This document shows, piece by piece, positions 55,345 to 63,729 of a stretch of DNA of 64,000 nucleotides; the stretch's first letter is position 1, and each line of letters opens with the position of its first letter. The DNA comes from Parapedobacter tibetensis (GTDB lineage Bacteria; Bacteroidota; Bacteroidia; Sphingobacteriales; Sphingobacteriaceae), in the NCBI RefSeq assembly GCF_024704835.1, contig NZ_JAMXBE010000013.1, forward strand, positions 52,801-116,800. Reading direction: 5' to 3'. Under the pieces are notes generated by a model that saw nothing but the letters and a program-made list of their open reading frames with translations, made no database searches and was not told the origin of the DNA. The position numbers and the translations under genes are program-made.

Positions 55345-55839
55345 ATGGAAAATAAAAATTTCACGGCAACCATTTGGGTTGACCAAAATCCGAATGTGGC
55401 TTATAATGCCATAAAAAACTTTCGTGCTTGGTGGTCGGAAGAAATTGAAGGCAATACCGATCAACTCCATGGAGAATTTTTCTATCACTACAAAGACATC
55501 CATTTGTGTAAGCTGAAACTTGTCGAAATGGTTTCCGACAAAAAATTGGTTTATCAGGTATTGGAGAACGAATTCAACTTTATCAATGACAAAACCGAAT
55601 GGGTGAACACGCAATTGGTTTTTGAGATTGTCAAAGAAGGCGAAAAAACAAAAGTGAAATTCACTCACGAAGGCCTAGTACCTGCCTATGAATGCTACGA
55701 AGTTTGTAATGATGCTTGGACGAGCTATATACAAGGGAGTTTACAAAGTTTAATCACAACAGGGAAAGGCAAGCCAAACCCTAAAGAGGGTGGACTTAAT
55801 GCCGAATTGGTAGAAAAATGGGGCTTACCGAAAAAGTAG
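55345..55839 (+). CDS. SRPBCC/AHSA1-type protein, second copy
   Basis: A 164-residue paralogue of the preceding gene: FTATIWVDQNPNVAYNAIKN, FRAWWSEEIEGNTDQ, KLVEMVSDKKLVYQVLEN, KTKVKFTHEGLVPAYECYEV. It has an extra C-terminal tail ending EKWGLPKK. Tandem duplication is evident from the shared order and motifs. It ends 45 nt before the second copy of the junction repeat. Confidence 0.85.
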   Translation: MENKNFTATIWVDQNPNVAYNAIKNFRAWWSEEIEGNTDQLHGEFFYHYKDIHLCKLKLVEMVSDKKLVYQVLENEFNFINDKTEWVNTQLVFEIVKEGEKTKVKFTHEGLVPAYECYEVCNDAWTSYIQGSLQSLITTGKGKPNPKEGGLNAELVEKWGLPKK

Positions 55840-55884
55840 TTTTATGATCAATCAAACTTTGGAATTGCAATGGTCTACTGGAGA

Positions 55885-56021
55885 CAGTTGCTGACCTTTC
55901 CGGATAAGCTCAGTAATGAGGCGAAAAGTACCTGAGGCGTTTAGCGTCCCGGCTGCATCGCTGATGCTGCCATCTTTTTATCTGCCTCCAGCCGATAGCT
56001 CCCTGATTGCAACTCATATTG
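55885..56021 (+). repeat. junction repeat, copy B (AraC 3' remnant plus rhamnosidase 3' end)
   Basis: 55885-55920 and 55921-56021 match 49384-49419 and 49505-49605 of copy A; the 85 bp lying between them in copy A are missing here. In this copy the rhamnosidase end is the real one (stop at 55941), while the AraC side is a non-coding remnant out of frame because 85 is not divisible by three. Confidence 0.85.
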
Positions 56022-58790
56022 TAAAAAATCCCCTTTCATCCCCAACTCAGTAATGGAGTCGTATGGTGTCACATTTACAGCTTCCTCGACCCGTAACTGA
56101 AGAATGGCTACGCTATTTGGTGGCACGGTTAGTTCCAGCATAAGTCGTCCATTTTCCCTTGACCATTTCGATTCGATACTTCCTGCCGGGGAATCGAAAG
56201 CCGCTTTGGCCCAGCTTACAGCTGTCGCATTTGCGGCCGGGGGACGGATGATGAACCGACGGAAGCCGGGATATTCAGGATCCCTGCGGATACCCGCCAA
56301 CCCATCAATGTACCATGCACCGGGGTAGAGGTATGAACTATGCAGCAGCGAATGTCCCGGCAGGTCTTTTTCCCACATCTCCCAGATGGTGGTAGCTCCG
56401 TGTTCCTTCATGTATCCCCAGCTGGGGTAAGTGGTTTTGGATACCATGCTGTAAATCAAATCGTCCCTACCTTCCTCACGAAGGAACTTGAATAGCAAAG
56501 CCCCGCCGGTAATGCCCGTATGGATATGCCCGCGGCGCACATGGAGGATCTCCCGCTCCAGTCGCTGCATTACCCGTCCCCGTATTCCTTCTGGTGGGAT
56601 GCCCGCCAGCAATGCCGCGGCTAGGTTGGCCATCGAACCATCTGCATAGCTGTCGTCTGTTTCATTGAAAAACCGTGCATGCGTGGCTTTGGCTGATGCC
56701 TCGGCCCGCCGATTCCATCGGTCAGCCTCGGTTGTGTGCCCCAGCACATGGGCGACCTTGGCCGCCGTGCGCAGGTTGAATACATAATAGGCATTATTCA
56801 GACACAACGTTTCGGGCTTATCATTATTCATCCCCTCGGCCGTGGCATTGGGCCATAGCCAGTCGCCCAGAAAGTCCCATTGCCCGCCGAAGCGTTGCAA
56901 GAGATCAGCTTCTGTGTTGGAATTGAGGAAGCTGAGCCATCCTTCAATCAGTCCAAAATTCTTTTCTAACACCTGTTTATCCCCATAGTGCTGGTACATA
57001 AACCACGGCAGGGTAACCACAATACCGCCCCAAGCCGGGCCACCTCCGCCCCAATAGGTAGGCGCCGTATGGGGAAGGACGCCATTGCCAAGCATCCTTC
57101 CGCTACCCACCACCTTCCGTGCATGGTTAGTATCGAGCATATTGCCTACCATGGATTCGGTGCCCTGCACATCCCGCCAATCTTCCATCCACTTCGTATA
57201 GAACGCGCCTAATTGGTAATTGAACATCCCGGTCTCACTCGTGGCGTGGGCATCGCCTCCGTACCCCATGCGCTCCCGTTGGGGGCAGTCTACAATGTAA
57301 CCGCCCAAAGAAAGGTTTTCGAATGTCCACCGTACACGATCGTATATCCAATTTTGTAGGGAATCCGAGCATTCAAATCGGGTGGCGTTTTGATAGTTCG
57401 TTCGTACCATCCATCCCTTAATGTCGTTGATAGCGGGTTGTTCTTTTAGCCCCCGTATCGTAATCCACCGGCCGGAGCTGTAGTTGAAGCGGTTGCGGAA
57501 TGTGCCTTTACCACTTGGCCCAATAATATAGGCGCTATGAAGGTTGAATGTCATATCATCCTGTTCCCGTTCGGAATACTGGAACCGGACGGTATCTCCC
57601 TCCTGTCCCTTTACATTGACTGCTGTCCATCCTGCAAAATTCACCCCCATATCCACACGATATGAGCCATCGGGCCGTGCCTCCACGCTTACCGGCCTGA
57701 TTTCATCGAACAACCGGTTGGGTGCTACCAGCTGTGCTGAAAGCTTCAGTTGAGTTGGATATTCGATGGCCGTTTTCCAATCCGTCTCATCGCATGTAAT
57801 CTTGTTCCAATCGGTTATCTCTTTGCGGGCATCCCACAGTTCACCCCCCATCTTCGCAAAGTCCCATTTGCCAAGGAGTTTATTCGGACTGGGGTGGGTT
57901 TTCCATGAGTTGTCTGTCATTACGGTCGCCATTGGTGTTGCATTGGCCGCCGGAAACCGTTCCCGATAAATGACCGCCTGCGCCATTACGATGGGTGTAA
58001 GCGGACGGTCGCCATGGAGGATATACGCCGGAAAAATGGACCATGAGGTCCCTAACCAAATGGCTATCACGTTTGTTCCCCGTTTAAGTTCTCCGGCGAT
58101 ATCATACGCCACGTATCGTGCCCGTTTGGTATGGTCGGTCACAGCTGGCGCCAGTACATCTTCCCCGACGCGTTTACCGTTTACATAGAGTTCGTGATAA
58201 CCTACCGACGCCAGGAATAACGTGGCCTTCCCAGGCTTTTTACTAAGTTCAACGGTTTTGCGGAACCACGGATCCGAAATGTTGTTGTCAGCGGCAGCCG
58301 GGTCGTATAATTCATCGCTTCCAATCCATTTGGCTAGCCATTCATGCTGCTCGAACAGGCCTGTGGACCAATAGGCGGATTCGCTCCATGCCGAAGCCAC
58401 CCCATTTTCGTCTTTTACCTGCACTTTCCAGTGGTAGGTTCGGTCAGATTGCAGCTGCTGTCCACCGTATTGGATATGTTGCATTTCATCCGACTCCACC
58501 CATCCACTATCCCATATATCTGTTTTGCCCTTGGCCAGCAACCTATTTGTGGAGGCCACCAGTATCCGGTAGGCCGTTTGCCGTTTCCCGAAGGCATTTT
58601 TATTAGTGGCCTGGAGTATCCAGCCCAGCCGTGGGTGAGCCTCATCTATGCCTCTTGGATTTTCGAGGTATTCACAACGAAGTTGGGCAGGAGAAACCGA
58701 GCGCTGCGATCTTGCGGATACCGGTGTAGTTAATGGTAAATTTATACCAACAACCATAAATAGCAAGAAGACTTTGTTAATGGCAATCAT
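55941..58790 (-). CDS. alpha-L-rhamnosidase, GH78 family, full length
   Basis: A 949-residue secreted enzyme (signal peptide to about VSARS, residue 28). Domains in order: a fibronectin-like N-terminal module (LRCEYLENPRGIDEAHPRLG; IWDSGWVESDEM); a rhamnosidase N-domain (FRKTVELSKKPGKATLFLAS, GYHELYVNGKRVGEDVLAPA); a concanavalin-like domain (VDMGVNFAGWTAVNVKG); the (alpha/alpha)6 catalytic domain with DCPQRERMGYGGDA at 501-514; and a C-terminal beta domain (NSVAILQLRVEEA). Canonical GH78 has DCPQRDERxGWTGD, so the motif is slightly altered. Its last codons are duplicated at 49525-49605, showing it was once next to the AraC gene of locus 3. Confidence 0.92.
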   Translation of the reverse strand: MIAINKVFLLFMVVGINLPLTTPVSARSQRSVSPAQLRCEYLENPRGIDEAHPRLGWILQATNKNAFGKRQTAYRILVASTNRLLAKGKTDIWDSGWVESDEMQHIQYGGQQLQSDRTYHWKVQVKDENGVASAWSESAYWSTGLFEQHEWLAKWIGSDELYDPAAADNNISDPWFRKTVELSKKPGKATLFLASVGYHELYVNGKRVGEDVLAPAVTDHTKRARYVAYDIAGELKRGTNVIAIWLGTSWSIFPAYILHGDRPLTPIVMAQAVIYRERFPAANATPMATVMTDNSWKTHPSPNKLLGKWDFAKMGGELWDARKEITDWNKITCDETDWKTAIEYPTQLKLSAQLVAPNRLFDEIRPVSVEARPDGSYRVDMGVNFAGWTAVNVKGQEGDTVRFQYSEREQDDMTFNLHSAYIIGPSGKGTFRNRFNYSSGRWITIRGLKEQPAINDIKGWMVRTNYQNATRFECSDSLQNWIYDRVRWTFENLSLGGYIVDCPQRERMGYGGDAHATSETGMFNYQLGAFYTKWMEDWRDVQGTESMVGNMLDTNHARKVVGSGRMLGNGVLPHTAPTYWGGGGPAWGGIVVTLPWFMYQHYGDKQVLEKNFGLIEGWLSFLNSNTEADLLQRFGGQWDFLGDWLWPNATAEGMNNDKPETLCLNNAYYVFNLRTAAKVAHVLGHTTEADRWNRRAEASAKATHARFFNETDDSYADGSMANLAAALLAGIPPEGIRGRVMQRLEREILHVRRGHIHTGITGGALLFKFLREEGRDDLIYSMVSKTTYPSWGYMKEHGATTIWEMWEKDLPGHSLLHSSYLYPGAWYIDGLAGIRRDPEYPGFRRFIIRPPAANATAVSWAKAAFDSPAGSIESKWSRENGRLMLELTVPPNSVAILQLRVEEAVNVTPYDSITELGMKGDFLQYELQSGSYRLEADKKMAASAMQPGR

Positions 58791-58866
58791 AAAATATTAA
58801 ACTGGATAAAAACGAAAGTAAGGATATTTTCTCGTTACACCCACGCTATAGTAGTACATTTAATTG

Positions 58867-58874
58867 CAAATATA
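58867..58874 (-). promoter_or_regulatory. possible -7 box for the GH78 gene
   Basis: TATATTTG on the minus strand, 77 nt before the GH78 start, matches TAnnTTTG. No TTG at the expected -33 distance was seen. Confidence 0.25.
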
Positions 58875-58929
58875 TCCTCCGATTATAAATTGAAGTCGCT
58901 ACATTAGCTTGAAATATAAATCTATAGCC

Positions 58930-59508
58930 ATGGACAATATTATGAATCTATTGAACGGCGGTCTCAGCAAAGATGTCATTGCGGGCATAACGAAACAAAC
59001 AGGAGCTACCGAGGAACAGACCCAATCGGTGGTTTCAAGTGCCCTGCCCGCCCTGCTGGGCGCCTTGCAAAACAATGCCAGTAGCGGGGAAGGTGCCCAA
59101 GGTATCCTGAACGCCATTGGTTCCAAGCACGATGGAAGCATCCTAGATAACCTGCAAGGTTTCTTGGGAAGTAGCGATACCTCAGATGGTAACGGTATAC
59201 TGAAACATCTATTAGGCAATAAGCAAGGAGCACTTGAGCAAGGGATCAGCGGGAAAACCGGTGTATCCTCCGGCACCGTGTCCAAGATACTGGCTATGCT
59301 AGCACCTATTGTCATGGGTTACCTCGGCAAACAAACTCGTAGTAACAATGTCAGTGACGGCAACGGACTGCAAGATCTCTTGGGTGGAATGCTAGGCGGC
59401 AAATCCGGTGGCAATGTCTTGGGTGGCATGCTCGACCAAAATGGCGACGGTAAATTGGGTGTCGATGACGTCGGCGGACTATTGGGTGGCTTATTCGGGA
59501 AGAAGTAA
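58930..59508 (+). CDS. DUF937 domain-containing protein
   Basis: A 192-residue protein from the preferred ATG at 58930 (MDNIMNLLNGGLSKDVI); an ATG at 58909 adds seven residues. It shows two DUF937 helical units (GITKQTGATEEQTQSVVSSA, LPALLGALQ and SGKTGVSSGTVSKILAMLAP, IVMGYLGKQ) and a Gly-rich C-terminus with a calcium-loop-like motif DQNGDGKLGVDD before GGLLGGLFGKK. No signal peptide is evident. The function is unknown. It is convergent with the ATPase gene at 59513 with only four nucleotides between. Confidence 0.88.
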   Translation: MDNIMNLLNGGLSKDVIAGITKQTGATEEQTQSVVSSALPALLGALQNNASSGEGAQGILNAIGSKHDGSILDNLQGFLGSSDTSDGNGILKHLLGNKQGALEQGISGKTGVSSGTVSKILAMLAPIVMGYLGKQTRSNNVSDGNGLQDLLGGMLGGKSGGNVLGGMLDQNGDGKLGVDDVGGLLGGLFGKK

Positions 59509-59512
59509 AGGA

Positions 59513-61054
59513 CTAACATTCTTTGGCCGAGTAGTCGGCCACGTTGCGTTGCTGCGATGAGAAACTGATTCCTATTGCTGTTTTTTGCCTAGAGTCAGCG
59601 GTATAAGGTGTAAGGTAGCCATTATCAAGCACCTGCTGCAATGCCTCCTCGGCCGTGCCATCCAACTTGAGTTCGATGACATAAATATAGCGGTCGGTCT
59701 GGACCAGTAAATCGCAACGCCCCTTGCTGCTGTGTACTTCGGTACCAACGTCTACTCCTACTTTCTGGAAAGTAAGCAGCATAATGATGTGGAATATGGA
59801 TTCCGTATCCGCCCGCCAATGATCGTAAGGAATGCTGGCGATCACCGCATTAAGCGCATCGATTAGCCCAGGGATGTCATGATTTTGGATGGCCAACAGG
59901 ATGCCCCCGGTTTCGTTGGCAGAGGTATCTGGATATACGCCCCGATAGGCGCTCAGCAAGTTATCCAACAAACTGTCCTTAACCTCCTGGTTGGGGTATC
60001 CTAATTCATACAAGCGGCTATTGGGGTTGTATTCCTTGATAGTCAAGTAACCCGTTTGGAACAGCAACGGGATGGAAAGCATGTGCAGCGGGTCGAAATT
60101 GCCCAATATGTGTTCCGTACTACTCACGCGCTCAAAGTCATATTCCCCACGGGCACGTATCCCATTGACCAAAAACGTGGGTGAACCTGTGGCAAACCAA
60201 TAATTCCTAAACTCCCCCTCTTTCATGAAGGAAAGCAAGGAAAACGGGTTATACAGTGTATCACGGCCTCCCCAGGAATAGCCGTTGTACCACTGTCGTA
60301 CCTTCTCGATGAGCTCCACCTCGCGGACACCCATTTCATCGGCATAATTCCGGATTTCCGCCACAAAGTTGGTTTCCAACTCCTGTTGTGTAATGCCCAC
60401 CAGTGCATTGAACATCCGGCCTACGGTGATGTCCTGCAAGTTGTTCAAATCCGAAAAGATGCTTACTTTGCTGAACCGGCTCACCCCCGTCAAGAAAAGG
60501 AAGCGGATATGGCGGTCCGCATCTTTTAACACGGAGTAGAAGCTTTTGAATACCGCACGGTTTTCTTTCACTTTGGCGGGGTCGTCAAGGTAATCGATAA
60601 TCGGTTTATCGTATTCATCGACGAGGATGACCACCTGCCCTAAACTTTTGGCCGCTTTCTCAATGAGTTCCCGGAATTTGCTCTTCAGGTCGGTCTCCAA
60701 TAGATCCAGTCCCATCTCTTCGGCCACCTTATTCAGTTCACTGGATAAGGCGTCATACAATCCCCTTTTTTGGTAATCGATCTGACTTATCCGTAGGTGG
60801 ATGACCGGGTTTTTCTGCTCCCAGTCCCAATGGTCGGCAATCCAGAGCCCTTCAAACAGTTTGTGGTTCCCGGAAAACAACTCATCGATCGTATCCACCA
60901 ACAGCGACTTTCCGAATCGCCGTGGCCGGCTCAGGAAATAATAGTTACCCGTAGTAACCAATTCGTGAATCAGTTCTGTTTTGTCAATATACAGATAGTC
61001 CCCCTCCCGTATTTTACGGAAGCTTTGCAAACCGATAGGATATTTCCTGCGCAT
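59513..61054 (-). CDS. AAA-ATPase-like protein with PD-(D/E)XK nuclease domain
   Basis: A 513-residue protein of the PF09820/PF08011 (DUF1703) group. It starts RRKYPIGLQSFRKIREGDYL. The Walker A-like loop is LSRPRRFGKSLLVDTI (near 42-57) and Walker B is VVILVDEYDKPI. The C-terminal nuclease-like core is HSSKGRCDLLVQTDRYIYVI followed by ELKL, giving the D...ExK pattern. The family is common and often multicopy in Bacteroidota; its role is not established. It is the second ATPase plus PD-(D/E)XK protein of the window but from a different family than the one at 49618. Confidence 0.9.
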   Translation of the reverse strand: MRRKYPIGLQSFRKIREGDYLYIDKTELIHELVTTGNYYFLSRPRRFGKSLLVDTIDELFSGNHKLFEGLWIADHWDWEQKNPVIHLRISQIDYQKRGLYDALSSELNKVAEEMGLDLLETDLKSKFRELIEKAAKSLGQVVILVDEYDKPIIDYLDDPAKVKENRAVFKSFYSVLKDADRHIRFLFLTGVSRFSKVSIFSDLNNLQDITVGRMFNALVGITQQELETNFVAEIRNYADEMGVREVELIEKVRQWYNGYSWGGRDTLYNPFSLLSFMKEGEFRNYWFATGSPTFLVNGIRARGEYDFERVSSTEHILGNFDPLHMLSIPLLFQTGYLTIKEYNPNSRLYELGYPNQEVKDSLLDNLLSAYRGVYPDTSANETGGILLAIQNHDIPGLIDALNAVIASIPYDHWRADTESIFHIIMLLTFQKVGVDVGTEVHSSKGRCDLLVQTDRYIYVIELKLDGTAEEALQQVLDNGYLTPYTADSRQKTAIGISFSSQQRNVADYSAKEC

Positions 61055-61076
61055 GAAGCAAATATAATGCTTTTAC

Positions 61077-61349
61077 TCAGAAATCCCCATACGCCACTTG
61101 GGAACAGGGCAACAGCTTACGCCATAGTTCCACCACTTGATCGCGGTCATCCAACCCAAACTCCACCCGGTATTGGCCATCGATATGCGCTCGGAAGAGC
61201 TCCTTTTTTATAACCGCATCCTTCCGGTAATCATTCTTCTGCCTCATCCACAATCCATCGTATCCAATATGGTGCTTTTGGAGGAAAGCTTCCGTCTGCG
61301 GCCGGTAGACTTCCTCCCTGCCGGATAACAACAGGATTTTATAGCCCAT
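61077..61349 (-). pseudogene. C-terminal fragment of polynucleotide 3'-phosphatase (HAD, PseT-like)
   Basis: A 90-residue frame MGYKILLLSGREEVYRPQTE, then HHIGYDGLWMRQKNDYRKDA, VIKKELF, and RVEFGLDDRDQVVELWRK followed by AYGDF. This matches the last part of the HAD phosphatase domain of T4-PseT-like polynucleotide kinase/phosphatases, with motif II (SGR) and motif IV (LDDRDQV). The catalytic DxD motif I and the kinase half are missing, and an in-frame stop lies three codons upstream of the ATG. It is read in the same direction as the ATPase downstream, 22 nt away. Confidence 0.7.
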
Positions 61350-61442
61350 GCAATACTAACACAGTTGCAGACGAAACGACTTTTAACTACTTCCAAACTT
61401 ACCACCCACCTTTTCAGAACAGTTAACAAATTCATTATCTGC

Positions 61443-62185
61443 TTATTTGTAAGCCTTCCAAACTTCTCTTTCAAGTCTGCTTATTCGTTGAAATTCATCA
61501 TCGGTCATTTTCCATTGTAAGGAAGAGAGGTTGTCACTGACCTGTTTTAAGTTCTTTGCTCCGGGAATATAAATCATTTTTGGATGGCTATTTAACAACC
61601 AATTTAATGCTACTTGTACTATGGTAGCTTGGTGAGTAGAAGCAATTTCTTCCATAAGTTCAAATAGCGGCTCCAGCTTCTCTCTTTCAAGTTCGTAAGG
61701 TTTCTTAAATAGACTTTTAAGCCAAAAAGTCGGATGTCCTGTACCAAATATATCTAATTGCATAACTTTCATAATTGACTTTACATTTTTGGGGTAATCC
61801 ATACCACCGACCCTGTACTTGCCCGTCAAGATACCTTCTGCCAGTGGAAGAATAGCAATAGGTGCTACATTCAATTCGTCACAAGTTTCTAATAGACCAT
61901 TGGTTTCAGGGTGACGAAATAACAAGTTATACCCTATTTGATTGGAAGCAATCAGAATACCTTGTTTGTCAAGAGTTTCTCTGACTCCCCTTTCGCATAA
62001 CTGTCCGAAGTATCGAAAAAATTAACGCCTGCATCCAAACTTGCTTTGAATGCCTCAAACACATCTTTTTCGGTATATTTTGAGCCATAGCCAAAACTCC
62101 CTTTTCCCCAGGCTTGTGTACCTATTCCCATTGCAGTGACGTTAATTCCACAAACCCCTAATGCACGATATGCTATTTTGTTCAT
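61443..62185 (-). pseudogene. aldo/keto reductase with internal deletion and frameshift
   Basis: The first part (62185 to 61952, 77 codons) is an AKR N-terminus: MNKIAYRALGVCGINVTAMG, then FKASLDAGVNFFDTSDSYAK with the catalytic Asp and Tyr. It then runs into a stop after EKLLTNKVF. The C-terminal part continues in another frame from GILIASNQIGYNLLFRHPET through LAEGILTGKYRVGG to EREVWKAYK. About 110 residues that carry the catalytic Lys and His are absent, so this is a dead gene. It is divergent from an HxlR regulator, which probably controlled it. Confidence 0.82.
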
Positions 62186-62232
62186 TTTTTAAAAGAATTT
62201 TATTTCGTGACAAAAGTAAAAAGCAAATGGTA

Positions 62233-62240
62233 TATATTTG
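62233..62240 (+). promoter_or_regulatory. possible -7 box for the HxlR gene
   Basis: TATATTTG matches TAnnTTTG and lies 25 nt before the GTG start; no TTG at -33. A minus-strand TACTTTTG in the same spacer (about 62211-62219) could serve the aldo/keto reductase remnant. Confidence 0.35.
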
Positions 62241-62264
62241 TAACCAGTATTAAAAAGGATACCG

Positions 62265-62606
62265 GTGAAAGAAAGAGAAATATCTGATAAAGAGATTATT
62301 AATTATTTGCAAGACACGTTGTATGTGATTAATGGTAAATGGAAACTACCTGTTTTAATGGCCATAAAGAGGGGAAGCACCCGTTTCAGGGAAATTCAAC
62401 GTTATGTTCCGCCTATTACAAGCAGGGTATTGTCGTCTGAATTGAAATTATTGGAACAAAACAAACTAGTTACTAGAAAGGTATATGATGAAATACCTGT
62501 GTTAGTGGAATATACATTAACAACGTATAGCGAAACACTATTTCCAATCATTGAACTCATGGTTTATTGGGGTAAAGACCATAGAAAAGTAATTGCAGGA
62601 AAGTAA
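62265..62606 (+). CDS. HxlR-family winged-helix regulator
   Basis: A 113-residue DNA-binding protein, apparently starting with GTG because no ATG is available before NYLQDTLYVINGKWKLPVL. The winged-helix core shows GKWKLPVLMAIKRGSTRFRE, IQRYVPPITSRVLSSELKLL and the wing EYTLT. The N-terminal Cys used for redox sensing in some HxlR proteins is missing here, so another signal is likely. It is divergent from the broken aldo/keto reductase with an 80-nt spacer, the usual HxlR-oxidoreductase pairing. Confidence 0.9.
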   Translation: MKEREISDKEIINYLQDTLYVINGKWKLPVLMAIKRGSTRFREIQRYVPPITSRVLSSELKLLEQNKLVTRKVYDEIPVLVEYTLTTYSETLFPIIELMVYWGKDHRKVIAGK

Positions 62607-62700
62607 TTTTTGTCAAGCTAACAAAGAAATTGGAAAATGTACATAGATAAATAACCGAAAAAACAAGCAACGACCCGCTAACATCGTATTGGCAATTACC

Positions 62701-63603
62701 ATGAAGCAGAAAATTCAAATTATTTCAGCACCATCCATATTGGGATTAAAACCGACCGGGGTTGAACAATTAGCTAACGTCTTACTTAATACTGGTCGCC
62801 TGCACAAACTGAAGTATGTTGAGCCCCTGATTGAAGTTCCTACATTAAATGCTGGTTATAATAAACATAGAGACCATAAAACAAAATGCCTTAATCCGAC
62901 AGCAATACACGATTTCTCGAGGATATTAATGAGCTACATTGCAGAACAGATTGATAAATCTAATTTTCCGCTTGTCTTAGGTGGTGACTGTAGTATCCTC
63001 ATCGGAATCATGCCCGGTTTAAGATCAAAAGGGAACTTTGGTTTGATTTTCCTGGATGCACATGCAGACTTCTATGAACCCGCCAAATCAACCACAGGCG
63101 AGCTTGCAGACATGGATTTAGCAATTGTTACTGGTCGTGGTCCTGATATTTTAACTGACATTGATAATTTGAAGCCTTACGTTGAAGACAAAAATGTTAT
63201 TCAGATTGGGCAAAGAGATGCGGAACAAACAAAGGAATACGGTTCGCAGGATATTAGAAAGACAGGCATAAATGTTTTTGACTTTGCCACTATAAAATCA
63301 GCAGGGTTAGACAAAGTGATTGACGATGTTATTAAATACATGGACGAGTTGAATCTTGATGGTTTTTGGATTCATTTTGATACCGATGTAATTAGTGACG
63401 ATGAAAACCCTGCGGTAGACTATCGTCTTCCCGGTGGATTAACTTTTAAAGAGGCTGAACATTTACTGAACCAATTAGTGCAGACGGGAAAAATAACAGG
63501 CATAAGCGTGACAATTTTCAATCCCAATTTAGACAAGAGTGGCGAAATAGCAATAAAAATATCAGACTGCTTAGTTTTTGGTTTAAGTAAAAATAGCTGC
63601 TAA
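62701..63603 (+). CDS. arginase-family protein with altered metal site
   Basis: A 300-residue ureohydrolase-fold protein. I use the ATG at 62701; a TTG at 62689 would add four residues. Metal-site motifs are GGDCS (94-98), DAHADFY (119-125) and FDTDVISDDENP (226-237). In arginases the first motif is GGDHS, and its His binds manganese; here it is Cys97. The rest of the site is kept. It may be a hydrolase with a different substrate or a weakly metal-binding member. It lies in an AT-rich region, alone between inverted GTTAGC-type signals, with an attC-like structure right at its stop codon. Confidence 0.85.
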   Translation: MKQKIQIISAPSILGLKPTGVEQLANVLLNTGRLHKLKYVEPLIEVPTLNAGYNKHRDHKTKCLNPTAIHDFSRILMSYIAEQIDKSNFPLVLGGDCSILIGIMPGLRSKGNFGLIFLDAHADFYEPAKSTTGELADMDLAIVTGRGPDILTDIDNLKPYVEDKNVIQIGQRDAEQTKEYGSQDIRKTGINVFDFATIKSAGLDKVIDDVIKYMDELNLDGFWIHFDTDVISDDENPAVDYRLPGGLTFKEAEHLLNQLVQTGKITGISVTIFNPNLDKSGEIAIKISDCLVFGLSKNSC

Positions 63604-63729
63604 CATAGGCTTGGCGCAAGCGGGGCTGACGAACAGGGGCTGAACATTTGTATTTCAATTTGGCTTCAGTGCAAAGGTTGGGCTGACATTCCCTGATTTC
63701 CCCGCCTGCGCCAAGCCCGGAACGTTAGC
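63599..63729. repeat. attC-like long imperfect inverted repeat after the arginase-family gene
   Basis: Outer arms GCTAAC (63599-63604) and GTTAGC (63724-63729) pair perfectly. Inner 18-nt arms 63608-63625 (GGCTTGGCGCAAGCGGGG) and 63700-63717 pair with a single mismatch. Spacers between outer and inner arms are 3 and 6 nt. This two-box geometry (R''-L''...L'-R') and the AACGTTAGC end resemble integron cassette attC sites, though the bases after GTTAG deviate from GTTRRRY. A CCGCTAAC at 62673-62680 lies just before the gene. No integrase is in the window; a REP-like or terminator hairpin is the alternative. Confidence 0.5.

Noticed and set aside
61244..61474. 76-codon minus frame overlapping the phosphatase fragment
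   Set aside because: Different frame from the recognisable HAD motifs and no family resemblance.
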